From Siphonodentalium dalli (lineage: Eukaryota; Mollusca; Scaphopoda; Gadilida; Siphonodentaliidae), in NCBI GenBank assembly GCA_032622095.1, contig CP136065.1:150851577-150915576 (forward strand): a stretch of DNA of 64,000 bases, read 5' to 3'. How positions within the stretch are numbered: the first letter of the stretch is position 1; every line of letters starts with the position of its first letter. The notes beneath the pieces were generated by a model. It was not told where the DNA came from. It saw only the letters and a list, made by a program, of their open reading frames with translations, and made no database searches. The position numbers and the translations under genes were made by a program. Positions 37,700-49,900 of this stretch are shown here, in pieces.

Positions 37700-38256
37700 C
37701 TGGGAAATACACTGTAGAACAGGGGGGGGTGAAAAAAAAATTCCGGCACATATGCCGGGGTGGGTGGGTGGTCAAGGCCACCAACAAGCAATTTTTTCCG
37801 CAACTAAAAAAAATATTTCCTGCTTGTTTTTTAGTGTTTTGGCCATGAGTTGGGCTTCAAAACCACTTTGAATGAGAGAAATAATGTAATTCTAACTGTA
37901 AACTGACTGCAGGCAGTTATCGTGTTGTATTTTGTTGCAAATTTTGAAATCCAAGATGGCTGCTGGCAGCCATGTTTTTTGGACCGAATGACCTCAAAAT
38001 GACTCATTCCTATTTACATGTCCATGTTAACATCCATGATAAATAGTATGCACAGAAATTCATATACTGCTGTTTACAGTGAATTTCCCCCCGCAAATCT
38101 CTGTTTTAGTGTCAAAAAATGGTCGGAAAAAACTGCCGAAAACGGAAAAAAATTTGGCGGTGGGGGTGGGTGGGTACAAAAAATGTTCGAAAGGGAAAAA
38201 ATGCCATACGTGCCTGAAATTTTGTTCCGACCCCCCCCCTGTGTAGAAAGGTATAT
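37700..38256. mobile_element. TIR element with G8 tips, about 555 bp
   Basis: CTGTAGAACAGGGGGGGGTG on the left is mirrored by ACCCCCCCCCTGTGTAGAAA on the right. Further inside, TTCCGGCACATATGCC pairs with GCCATACGTGCCTGAA, giving TIRs of about 45 bp. Confidence 0.55.
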
Positions 38257-38658
38257 GTCAATATATGGTGTATTTTGGAGTGTAAATCACCATGTTAAGA
38301 CAAAGCACCATGTGGCTTTAAGATCGACTAACTAAGTGGTTACAATGATTGGCTTATCCTCAATTTCAACAGAGTTTGATGCCCATCTGGACTACTAGCT
38401 TCCATCGGAGATGAAAGCACCAACACATCGAATCTGCCTTTGAAATAATTTCTTTTCTGGAAATGTTACTGTATTAGAATGTGACAATATTTTGGTTGCA
38501 AATTTATCTTCTAAAACACTTTCAAGTGAAATATGTGTGATGTGAAATGTTTCACCTGTGTTTTTTTGGGAATAATAGCATGCGTCTTCAAAAGTGGTTT
38601 CATAAAAAAATTTGTTGTTATTTGTGGAAATGTTGCCTGGAAGAGATACACTAATATA
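38257..38658. other. Nothing recognised
   Basis: Intergenic DNA. Confidence 0.4.
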
Positions 38659-38746
38659 AATGCCTTAAATAATCGACTCCTTAACTTTTCAGGATTTAGT
38701 CGGAAGTATGGCCTGTTGCCATTCATCGGAAAGCTCTCACTGAGAG
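38659..38746 (+). mobile_element. TA hairpin MITE copy e, left half with deletion
   Basis: AATGCCTTAAATAATCGACT then a deletion to TTTTCAGGATTTAGTC, ending at the apex CACTGAGAG. It lies in intergenic DNA. Confidence 0.8.
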
Positions 38747-38802
38747 ATATACGTCTTTGTTTATCTGGAATTAATGGATTACTGCCCCTCTGTGCAGATA
38801 TA

Positions 38803-38967
38803 CAGTAATGCCCAAAGTATATGACCCTTTAACCACAGCAGAATTTTCACGATTTAGTCGGAAATATGGCTTGTTGCCATTCATCGGAAAGCTCTCACCG
38901 ACTAAATCCTGAAAAATTTCCCATAATTCTTCTGTGGTTTTGGGGTCAATTATTTAGGACATTACTG
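38803..38967 (+). mobile_element. TA hairpin MITE copy f
   Basis: TA|CAGTAATGCCC to ACATTACTG|TA, 165 bp, with internal deletions in both arms. It lies 56 bp from copy e, between the two genes. Confidence 0.85.
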
Positions 38968-39216
38968 TATCAGCCATGGGTTCTAGGATGTCAATGAAAT
39001 TTAGTATGACTGTTCACTATCACAATTATAATGACTTTCAATGAATTGTCAAAATTTTTAATGGTAATATTCATATTTTCCCTTTCCATTTGCTTTAAAA
39101 TTTGGGTTTTGTATTGCCCATGTTTCATTTGGAACTGTGGGGGTATGTTGCTTCTTTTGTTTGGTAATAAATATGACTTTTTATGATCTAGTTTATGTGT
39201 CATGGTCACTCAACAA

Positions 39217-39790
39217 CAGTTGTTTTTGTCCCCCGAAAAAAATATAATTTGGGGGACTATAGAAATGGTCAATGTCTGTTGGTCCATCTGTCCGTCTGCA
39301 TGTCCATCCGAAACATTTGTTATCTAGATGATAACTTGAATTTTATTTGACAGAATTTGATGACACTTAATTGGTATGTGGCCTTTATCTGAGAAAGTCT
39401 TGATCAAGTTAAAATTTTAATCCGGTCCGACCATTCCTGGTGGAGTTGTGCTCCTTTTCAACTTAGAATTTGCTGAATATTTTGTTGTCTGGATGACAAT
39501 TCAAGTTATGATTATCCGATAGCTTTCAAATTCATTATGTGGTTTAATCACATGAAAATACTGGTCAGGTTCGAATTTGGGTAGTGTCCGATTATGTCCC
39601 TTTTTCAACTTAGAATTTGCCTATTATTATTCTGGTATCTAATCAATTGTGTTAACAACATAGACAGTTGGAAGCAAAGTTTGATTCAATATGTTCCCAG
39701 AATAAAATTTAACATTTCTCAAAAAGCCACCATATCTGGGGCCTAGCAGCCATTTTTTCAGCTGTAGAAAGAAATAGAAATAAATTTTAT
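39217..39790 (+). mobile_element. Hairpin-capped composite repeat, CCCCC tip
   Basis: The tip hairpin GTCCCCCGAAAA...TTTGGGGGAC (39228-39260) is followed by CTATAG, (GTCCATCTGTCC) and diverged units (TTCAACTTAGAATTTGC twice). The same tip recurs near 49800-49830 and 51647-51680. Confidence 0.65.
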
Positions 39791-40302
39791 AAAAGTATGT
39801 TGTATACATCGGAGATCAGGAACCCTGAATACATCTGTAAACACTACATATGGGTGAGAAAATTATATCACAAAATCTTGCATTCATTGTGATATGTAGT
39901 AATTTATTTAAGAAATAATTTATTTCATAATATTAATAATCATTTTAATATTGAGAGATTTTGTTTTTATTGTTGTTGTCTTTTGTCTCTCATACTTTGT
40001 GTACATATGTAAATTCACTGCCACACAATGAACATCAATTTATTTTGGAATTTTTTTAAATGAGGGTACTGGTAAATATAGCCAGTTGATTCTGCTGATA
40101 TTTGTCTATCCTCAGTGGAGTTTTGATTTGAGAAAATCTTTTCTGAATGAAATATTGTTAAGATTTGTTATGTGATGGCTGTTGTCATTGATGTACTGGT
40201 ACGTTTTGATGTGTTTTACATTAAATTTTGTTCTCAACATGCTTTCAGGTAATTTCTGCTCCTATATTTGGGGTTTGAGTTATTGCCATGGGTTGGCGTC
40301 CA
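39791..40302. other. Nothing recognised
   Basis: Intergenic AT-rich DNA. Confidence 0.4.
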
Positions 40303-42110
40303 TGAGCAATCCATCAACAGTTTCCTTTAGCACTCCCTACCGGTCACATCTCTCACCGGATCATCACCAAACTTCATATGGATCTTCAGGTGACTTCTAG
40401 ATGGGACCCATAAATTTTTGCCAAAAGACGTTAAAAACCATGGCTGACAGCACCCATCCTAGATTTCAAATTTGAATCCACCGGCGCACCCTGCAGCCCA
40501 CATTCATTGGAGACTTATTTTGAAAATTTACAGGCATGTTCAGGATCACCTCTAGATGGGAGCTATCAAATTGAATGATTTTCGATGAAAAACATGGCTG
40601 CTGGCAGTCTCTTTGAAAAGCCGATGAAAATCCTATCGGATGTATGTCTCTATAACTCTCGATTATTTCATTTCTACAACATGACGTAAAATAAACTTTC
40701 CAAATATGGAGTGCATTCCTTGTGCAATAAATATTTGTGAGAATCGTAGTATTCAGAGGTAGTTATAAAAAAACAACAATATGCGAAAGAATGACCAGTC
40801 TTGAATATTGTTGACTCATACAAACTCGAAGATGATGTCTCCTATATTGCGATGAGTATATTTAATTATGGAAATGTTGCCTGTATTCAGTTTTATAACA
40901 TCAGTTGTGTTTGACAATGCGTGGGAAAATTATCAACATGTCATTGACCTCTGATCTCACTATTTAAGCAATGCCAAATAGGAAACAGCATCTGTCGTCG
41001 CTATCAGCTTTTTCCAGAGATTGGATTCTTCCTTATAAATACAGAAACTAATGTTAATCGAGAGATCTAGAGATGTACATCCAATATGATTTTTATTGGC
41101 TTTTCAAAGAGACTGGGCTGCTGGCAGCCATCTTGGATAATCTTTGCATTATTAAATCCTTTGGCACACTAAAAACCACATTTCTCTTTCGATCGTCACC
41201 AACCTTACAATGGATCTTTGGTGTGACCTCTTAGATGGGAGCCATCAATTGTTTCCAAAATTCCTTAACAAACATGGCCGCCAGCAGCCACCATTGATTT
41301 CAAATTTGAATCCATTGTCACACCCGCAGCCCGCATTCTTTGGAGAATTATTTTGAAAATTAATAGGCATATTTGGGATCACCTCCCGATGGGAGCTTTC
41401 AAATTTGAACAATACACTATCAAAAACATGACCGCCGGCAGCCACCTTCGATTTACTCTTTTCATGACTAAATCCTTTGACACACCCTACAGACCACATC
41501 CCTCATCTGATCGTCACCAAACTTCACATGGATCTTTTGGGTGACCACTAGATGGGAGCCAATGAATTTTTTTGTTAATTTGTTAAAAAACATGGCCACC
41601 AGCAGCCATCTTTGATGTCAAAATTGAATCCATCTGCACACTCTGCGGCCCACATTCATTGGAGAATTATTTTGAAAATTAATAGGCATAATTAGGATCA
41701 CCTCCAGATGGAAGATCGAATTTGAATCATACTTGATCAAAAACATGGCCGATGGCAGCCACCTTGGATTTTACTCTGTGCATGACTAAATCCTTTGACA
41801 CACCCTACAGACCTCATTCGATTATCACCAAACTTCACATGGATCTTTTTAGTGACAACTAGATGGGAGCCAATGAAGTTTTAATTTGTTAAAAAACATG
41901 GCCACCAGCAGCCATCTTTGATGTCAAATTTGAATCCATCGGCACACCCTGCAACCGACATTTATAGGAGAATTGTTGTTGAAAATTAATGGGCATATTT
42001 AGGAATTAGGATCAACTCTCAATGGGAGCTCTCAAATTTGACGATATTCCAGCAACCACCTTGTATTTTACTCTTCGCACACTAAATATTTTGGCATGCC
42101 CTACAGCTGA
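40303..42110 (+). repeat. Tandem CAGCAGCCATCTTGG-type repeat array
   Basis: About five to six half-units of roughly 150 bp alternate two versions, one with TTGAATCCA...GCACACCCTGCAGCCCACATTCATTGGAG and one with ACATGGCCGCCAGCAGCCA...CCCTACAGACCACATCC. It is interrupted by a 511-bp element at 40605-41115. Confidence 0.8.
40605..41115 (+). mobile_element. 511-bp TIR element with perfect 9-bp target duplication
   Basis: Tips CAGTCTCTTTGAAAAGCC and GGCTTTTCAAAGAGACTG. The 9-bp sequence GGCTGCTGG is duplicated at 40596-40604 and 41116-41124. The 9-bp duplication suggests a MULE-type family. It is non-coding and looks young. Confidence 0.88.
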
Positions 42111-42142
42111 ACTTCATATGGCCCTTTTCATGTTCTACTTAA

Positions 42143-43407
42143 CCCTTTCTATACTAAATGGATTCTCCCATTCACTTATAAATGTATACATTGGAATGGT
42201 CTGTTTTTCATTTGGAGGGGTGTTCAGGTAATACAAGCAGATGACAGAGAGAACAAGAACTTGCACCTTGGGTGCTGGGATACCCCCATGGTACCAATTG
42301 AAACATGGGCAGGATGGAAACCAAAGTTTAAAAGATATATAAGTGGACAGACAAAAATTTGACATTTCAAATGAACAAAGAGGGATAACACTTGAATGGA
42401 AAATGCAAACAACACAACTGAACTCTTTTGAAAGCCCTCCTGATGCCAAACCTCCATACCAAATTTCATCGAGATCCGATAACCCATGGTTGAGATATAT
42501 GAGAGGACGGACGGAAATAAAACATTTTCAGAGAAAAAAAGAGGAATAACTCTTGAACGGAAAATATGAAAAATGTCAATGTACCCTCTTTTGAAAGCCC
42601 TCCTGGTGCCAAGCCTGAATACCAAATTTCATCAAGATCTGATAACCCATAGTTGAGATATTTGAGCGGACGGACTGAAATCCAACATGATGGATAACTC
42701 AACTCTTTGAACGGAAAATGTGAACGTCAATGAAAACCTCCGACACGGATGGAAGGACAGACGCATGTAATCCAGTATACCCCCCATTTTGGATGAGGGT
42801 ATAATTAGAGGTGGCTGTCCAAATGGGACTAAGGATACCCCCATGGCAGCCTGTGGCAGAAAAGTTTACGCACTTAAGTTATGCTCTGAAAGGTAAATCG
42901 GACGCACACATTGATGGACAGACTGACATACTGATAATCTTCTTTAAAAAAAAAAACTGCAAACAAAATTGCCCATCAGCCTCTGCCAAGTTTTTTTTTA
43001 AATTGACCAGAAAATGTAAGAATACAATGCATGTTGCGATTATATTTAAGTCAAAAGAGGGGGATAACTCCACAAAAAGTCAGATGGACCTCATAAGCGC
43101 AGGTACACAGGTTCCCATGGTACAAACTATCTGTGCAAAGCTTAAAAAAAAATTGACCGAAATCATCGGACAAAGTTGAGTCTACGGCTAGACAGATGCC
43201 CCGATGGACGGACAAGCTGCTTCCTGTATAAGTGAAGAAGGATTCATATTCATTGTTGAACTTATTATCTGAACATTCCCACCAATGAATATGAATCCTT
43301 CTGCACTTGTATTAGCTTTTGTCATTTTTCCTGAACATCCCTCCAAACGACCTATGAATATTTCCTAAAGGGAACAACTGGTCAATGAGTAATTAGTATA
43401 GAAAGGG
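42143..43407 (+). mobile_element. TTAA-type element, family B, expanded copy (1265 bp)
   Basis: TTAA at 42139-42142 and 43408-43411, with tips CCCTTTCTATACTAAATG and TTAGTATAGAAAGGG. The ends match the 261-bp copy at 61084-61344, but about 1 kb of tandem repeat fills the middle (42236-43220). A palindrome AAGGATTCATATTCATTG...CCAATGAATATGAATCCTT lies at 43228-43301. Confidence 0.8.
42236..42800 (-). repeat. Tandem units with GGATAACTC and GACGGAC phrases
   Basis: Three units of roughly 150-180 bp contain GAAAGCCCTCCTG(A/G)TGCCAA, ACCAAATTTCATC and GATAACCCAT. Related in style to the other composite repeats. Confidence 0.65.
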
Positions 43408-43411
43408 TTAA

Positions 43412-44265
43412 ACATTTGAACTTTTCACATTCCTTAATTCCTTATTGCTCCATTGACTGTAATGTATGACATTACCTCCTCTCCAAGTTGAACTACAGTG
43501 TCAATGACACTTTCAGTATATTAGCAAGTTTGCAATACACATCCGATTGGTGCTGATTGGTACAGAAAAAAATTGGTGAACTTCGTCACAGATACAGGAG
43601 TACGTTCAATGCAGCACATAAATCAATTTTGTCGTTGGACATACAAGAGTGTCTAGTTGAGTAGTAGATTTTTCACGAACATTTTATCAATGAGAAGGAC
43701 GATAGATTTTATTAAATTTCAGCCAGGTATTTATCCACCTGATTCTTGCAACCATTCAGCTACAAACCTTATTTATAAAGTTTCCACTTAAGCCACATTT
43801 TGTGTTCAAACTCTTGAAGCAGCTTCTAGCTCTCAGTTACCTATGGAAGACAAATCTTTCCATCAACAATGTGTTCAATTCAACTATATGACTGTATTTA
43901 GGTTGAAAGATTAGATGGCAGATGTGGTCATAACATGTCGTGACGTTCTGTTCTATTAGAGACAATATTTTAGTTGTTTGATGTCGAAATGGGTTCCATC
44001 GTATGTGGTTGATGACTGAGTGTTTATTTTCGGGAAATTAAATTTTCACCTCTTTATAGCAAATATTGAGAAAATTATCTCGCAAGATTTAAAATACCTA
44101 TCTATGATCCTTTCAGAATTACAGGTAACTCTTTCGATTAAAGTGAAATCGTGTCCCGCTTTACACACAAAATACATCAGTTTGCCCAACCCATTAAACC
44201 GCAAACAAACCACTCAACCAATTAATTTGTATGTTCACCTCATTCAAAAGAGAGTGTAACAAGAG
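43412..44265. other. Mostly unassigned intergenic DNA
   Basis: Apart from the dispersed GCTCCATTGACTGTAA fragment at 43443-43520 I saw no supported feature. Confidence 0.4.
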
Positions 44266-44483
44266 TACGGGACATCTTAGACCAAGTCTTCTCGGGCCCA
44301 CAACAGCTTGGGATTTCGGTTGGGTTGATGCTGTTTTGGACCGAGTCCCATCCCGTTACTCTTCTATAACAGACTTATAGAAGAGCAACAGGGCAGGACT
44401 CGGTCCAAAACAACATCAATCCAACCGATATCCCAAGCTGTTGTGGACCGAGAAGACTTGGTCTAGGGACATCCCAGGCGAAG
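44266..44483. mobile_element. Foldback element, about 105-bp arms
   Basis: The left arm (GACCAAGTCTTCTCGG, CAACAGCTTGGGAT, TTTTGGACCGAGTCC, CTCTTCTATA) is mirrored by the right arm over its whole length, with roughly 90 percent pairing by eye around a loop of a few bases. Confidence 0.8.
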
Positions 44484-45235
44484 CTACATGGTTTTCATTT
44501 GGAGAGTGAGTGTTGTAAACCTCCAACCAACTGTACCTCCCCTTGTAGCAGGTCAAATCCCCAAATCTTGGGTTCAAATTTTCCAACTCATAGCATACAC
44601 AAATCCTTCGAACTGTTGGAAAATATCACCCAACCCACATGATTCAATATTCTCTAATTATTAGGCCAATCCAGCATTATATATGAGTTAAGTAGGAAAA
44701 TATTGACTTTCGTTCTACACAATATACTGTACATCAAATATTAGTTGCATTGAAGTTTAAACTATTAGACCAATAGAATATATTTTCTCAGTCTGAAATT
44801 TATAGCTTGGTTAGGTATGAGAGCTAACTGTGGCACATTTTTGCCAAAATGAGTGGAGAAAAGATAGCCAAGCACCCTTCCTCCCTGTTGAAGGCAGCAG
44901 AATATCGAGAGGGTAATCCTATGTAAAGACAATTTGTTCCAGTCGACTCTCCATACATTACCAGTTGACTTGCAAAATCCTAACCATCAAACATTTTGTG
45001 ATGACCAAATGTGCATAGGGTACGGATAGCTACCAGTACACGTACCCATACAGGTATGATGTCGCAAACTTGCTACTATTTGGTTAGAGGAAATTTTACT
45101 TAAAGTTGTTTTTGACAGATATTGGTGTTAACTGCTTAAATTGGATATAGAGCATTTTAAATGACCCAGTTACATGCAGTACTACATTAAATTTCCTATT
45201 TTAAAATTTGTTTATTGCTGAGCACATGGGTACTT
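44484..45235. other. Nothing recognised
   Basis: Intergenic DNA. Confidence 0.4.
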
Positions 45236-45390
45236 TTAAAATAGAGAACCTTCGGAATAAACAGCCATCTTGATAATTTCAGAATAAAGAACCCTTTTGA
45301 TTCTTTTGGAATAAATAAATTTTGGAACAAAGAACCTTCAGAATAATTTATAAAGAACGTTCTAAATAAATAACCTTTGGAATAAAGACT
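45236..45390. repeat. Short degenerate tandem, TTCGGAATAAAGAACC
   Basis: Seven or so diverged 16-25-bp units of (T)TTGGAATAAAGAACCTT. Confidence 0.6.
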
Positions 45391-45969
45391 AGTAATGTTC
45401 TGATAACAAAAGCCCATCAGACCGATTTCCGATAACTGGAGGCACAACCGGCCGATTTCCGATTCCCTTGTTTATATATATTGGGCGTTTGTTCCCATAT
45501 ACACTCATTGCACTCCCTATCATGCTATACTTTCAAAGCCAAATACATCAAAGAAATATATTCACACTGTCTGAAAGTATTTCAGCTGTGCGCCGCCTTT
45601 GATGTTTGCTGGTAGTTGTTTTGACAAAGAGATGATGCCGACTCAAGAGTGGTGGCTACCAAGTAACATACATGCATGAAACATGCACATGCAGTGTAAA
45701 AGTCTTTGACTTGTGATTGAATACTTGTAAGTTGCGACAATGTATGGACTGGCAATGATTATTAACAAAATTTAGATTGATGGATAATAATTGCTGTCAT
45801 ATATAGACTTGGAGTATACTGAGCTACAGTGACAGTACAGGAGTTTTGCATGGTGTCATCAATGACTTACATGCTCCAACTATACCGTATGTTCCTTAAA
45901 TGTTTTTTGGAGTCTTCAAAGTATATTCCTTTAAAATTTGTGTTTAATGTTTATAATTCTAAACGTATT

Positions 45970-46405
45970 TCACAAAAGCCCTCATTTTGGATATTTTGTA
46001 CTGCCCCCTCACATTGGCTGTTAATGAAGATAGTTCTGATCGCGACTGGTGTGCTTCAAATTATTGACACAGCATATGATGTCACATGGCACGTGCTCGA
46101 CAGGAAACTACAATTTAAACAGGTCAGCTGTTTACAGGTTTCTTTGAGTCTATTTTGTGTCCACACGATTGAACAAATAACTTCATATTACATGGTATAT
46201 GCCAGGTAGGTTTATTGACATGCTTAACTGTAATCATATCAGACTGTTTGGACGATGCCAATAGTTTTCTTTTTAGACAGTTACAACTGTTTTCTACCGT
46301 CATTACAATGGTTGTATTGCATATGTTTATTAAAGCATGCATATTGCGCTTAGATACTTTAACAGATTTTTTGGTTTTGGCAATTGGTAAAAGCCGGTGT
46401 TCAAC
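45970..46405 (+). CDS. Possible two-exon membrane-protein fragment, unknown
   Basis: A frame to 46207 (hydrophobic LLMKIVLIATGVLQIIDTAY and LQVSLSLFCVHTIEQITSYY) ends at GCCAG|GTAGGT. It can join in frame to TTCTTTTTAG|ACAGTT at 46277, which encodes LFSTVITMVVLHMFIKACIL and stays open to a GTAAAA at about 46388. The hydrophobic pattern is suggestive, but there is no family match, start or stop, so chance is quite possible. Confidence 0.2.
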
Positions 46406-46733
46406 TGCGAGGTACGATAAATATCCAACAGGCTAATATCACTAATAAAGACATGACACCCCCATAGTCCTCCATATCTCAATTGAGGAGCAAATTCGTA
46501 TGCTTCTAAGAACAGTTAATTAATTTATTGGTACCCCCCCTCCAATATGACCTAAGAATCAATAATTTAACTTTGGATGGCCTTAACAACGTTTGGAGAA
46601 AAAATAGTGGAGTTCTTTCTAGTTATTTTTACTGTGAATGGCTTCGTTGGCATAAATTTTCATGATTTCTTAGAAAAAAAGGCCATTTTGTGAGGAAGTA
46701 AATGTGAACAGTATATAATTTTAATGATAAATA

Positions 46734-46943
46734 TTATAAAGGTTTTGGCAGGCGGTACACACCACCTGAATACATAAGTTTTTGTTCTTTAACTTTTCTA
46801 TCCAAGAAATGTTTGAGTTCCTGTAAGCTACATTCGACTGTAGATGGCCCTTGTGGTGCAAACATTTTCAGCATACTATGAATCCTCTCAATTGGCAAAT
46901 TGTCCAAGTTGGTTAACATCCCAACAATGAAAGACCAGAAAAC
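46734..46943 (-). CDS. ANAPC2: ANAPC2 last exon, C-terminal winged helix
   Basis: Acceptor CTTTCAG|GTTTTC in phase 0. It encodes VFWSFIVGMLTNLDNLPIER, IHSMLKMFAPQGPS and KLMYSGGVYRLPKPL, then TAA. This is the APC2 C-terminal domain that contacts the E2. Possible poly(A) signals on the minus strand are ATTAAA at 46725-46720 and AATAAA at 46529-46524. Confidence 0.93.
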   Translation of the reverse strand, partial: VFWSFIVGMLTNLDNLPIERIHSMLKMFAPQGPSTVECSLQELKHFLDRKVKEQKLMYSGGVYRLPKPL

Positions 46944-49900
46944 CTGAAAGTAGATAGTATATTAATAAAAGGTCGGCCGACCAGTGTCCTCCGACGACGT
47001 GGCAAGTCGATGCCGCTTTGTTAAAGAAATTAAAAAAAATGTTGAAATGTTCTAAGTCGAAAGGGTTAATAATTCCGTAAAAAATTAATTTTTCCGTCAT
47101 CTATATACATGTTGCACATCTGCAATATGTGGGTAACAATACTCTGAAGTTTCAAATATCTACGATCAAAACTGTAGGAGGAGTTGATTGTACCATGAAC
47201 GTACCGTCATACAGAAAATTATAAAAAAATGTTTTTCAAAGTCGAAAGGCCCATAACTCTGGGAAAAATCATTGGATCAAACTCAAATTCGAACTTGACC
47301 TGTATTTTGATATGAACGACCCACAAAAAACAATCCAAACTTGAGTTATCATCCGGAAACCAAAGAAAAAACAAGAAAAATTTAATTTTCTAAGTCGAAA
47401 AGCCCATAACTCTGAGAAAAATCATCGGATCAAACTCAAATTCGAACTTGACCTGTATTTTGATATCAATGACTCACAAAACAAGACAGTCAATGACTGT
47501 TGGGTCGCTCACCAGCAAAGACTGATAAGACTGGGACTCTGGACCACAACTTTAAAAGAAGTAGATCTAAACAGGATATGTGGCTAGAGAGGCTTCATGT
47601 ATGTAGATCGGTGAATATCCACCTTGAAATTACCAACTGTACACTACTGATCACCCCACTCCTCCAGCTCAACAAGTCCCCTCCCGACCGGGCTCCAGAC
47701 TCCCAAGTCTTAGGTTGGAATTTCACAACCGAAATCTCAAACTTTCTCAATTGTTGGAAATTTCCAATCTCACAAGCGCCTTTTTATAAAAACCATTTAG
47801 ACATGTTTGAAGCCCAATTATCCATGGACCCAAAACATCATACATGTATGTCAGATTAATCAGTCAGGTAGTTCCAAGGTAGATGTTTTAATGAATTTGA
47901 TATTTCAATGATTTTATTAGACACAAAAGTGTTAACTCCCCATAGCCCCGTCATTCTTTAACAGGTTGACCTCATGTTAACAAATCTGAATCTCAGTCAC
48001 TAAAGGATCCTCCATACTATATGTAAGCTAAATAGTCCAACCTCTCTTGAGAAGACATTTTAAGAATTACTATAGAGACATACAGTTATGTCCCTGGTCC
48101 CACCCTATTTAACCATCTGAATAAATTTGTATCCCAGACACCAATGAACCCTTCATACTAAATATCAGTAAAATAGACCTGATGGTCCTTGTGAAGGAAG
48201 CATATTAAGAGGGAAACTGTCCTTCACTTGGCCCCTATTTGACCAGGTGACCCCATTAAAAAAAATCTGAATTGGAGTCAAACAAGAACATTCCATGCTA
48301 TATAAGCCAACTAGTTCTTGGCTCTTGCAAACATATTTTAAGAATTACCATGTGGTGAAATAGTTATGTCTCTGGCTCTACCCTTATTCGCCTTTGTGGT
48401 CCCATTTTCACAAATCTGTCACCCAAGGTAATTTCATACCAAATATAAGCAAAATAGCCAATTTGATTCTTGCATAGAAGATCTATCATGAATTACTATG
48501 GAGAGAAAGAGTAATGTTGCTGGCCTTGCACCTACTTGACCTGGTGACCCTGATTGAACAAATCTGAGTCACACATCACCAAAGGAGCCTCAATATTAAA
48601 TATGAGCTAAATAGAGCTGGTGGTTCTTTCAAAGAACACTTTTCAAGTTTGCCAAATATGTTCTAGTGAAGTGGTGGATGTGGGAGGGTTAAATGTCGTG
48701 TTGAAAGATTTGAACAATACATATGATATATTGTTGTTGTAATTGGGAATTAATTACCTCTAGCAGATCTCCATGGAATGTTTATAAAAATGTCAGATTT
48801 CACTTGACATGTGTAGGCATACCCCGCATACAGTTGGAGCCAAAGTAAATGCTTCTTATTAATGATTCTCTGTCAATAATTTGAGTAAGTACATGTATTA
48901 TTTTTGGGACCAGGGTGGCAGCAGTGAACTTGAGTAAAGGGCCGGGGGGGCACAATATATATATATATATAATTTACCATGAAGTTAAATAAAAATAAAT
49001 AATATTTTTTGGAGTCATGTCCCTGGCCCCGCCCACATTTGACCCAGTGACCTCATTTGAACAAATCTGAACCCCAGTCACCCAAGGATCCTTCATACCA
49101 AATATGAACCCATTTGGCCTGATGGTATTTGAGAAGATGTTTAAAAGAATTACTATGGAGGGACAGAGTTAGGCCCTGGCTTTGCAACTATTTGACCCAT
49201 TGACCTCATTTGAACAAATCTGAATGAGAGTCACCTAGGGAACATCCACACCAAACAGAGGAGAAGATGTTTAAAGAATTGTTGACGGATGGACGGACGA
49301 GGAGTGATGACTATAGCTCCACCGGAGACTTCGTCTCAGCTGAGCTAAAAACGGAATTTTCAATTGAACAGTCCAAACTTGAGTTATCATCCGGAAACCA
49401 AAGAAAAAAGCGTTAAAATTGAATTTTCTAAGTCGAAAAAAGTCCATAACTTTAGGAAAAATCATCGGATCAAACTCAAATTCGAACTCAACCTGTATCT
49501 TGATATGACTGATCCAAATAAAAACGGTATTTGCAATTAAAGGATCCAAACTTGAGATATCATCCAGAAACCGAAAAAGTGAGAAATTTTCTAAGTAAAA
49601 AAAAAGTTGAAAAAAGGGAAATAACTCCATAAAAAAACATCGGATCAAACCCAGAATTGCAGAGCACCTGTGTTCTTGGTTGAGACACCTACATACCAAG
49701 TTTCAATCAAATCGGATGATCATTACTGGAGTTATAACTCCGGATGGATGGACGCACGCACGTACATACGGACGCACAGACTCACAGAGCTGATTACAAT
49801 AGTCCCCCGAAAATAAATTTTTCAGGGGACAATAATGGTGAGAAACTATATTTAAACAAGAGATGGACTGTCGTCCGGAGCATACCCCCTTGTGGCATAC

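Noticed and set aside
42135-42702. Minus-strand ORFs of 78-133 codons
   Set aside because: They lie in tandem repeat units inside a TTAA element, with the same peptide repeated in different frames.
49271-49699. 142-codon minus-strand ORF
   Set aside because: It spans the junction of a nested composite repeat and its host repeat, and the peptide reflects repeat phrases.
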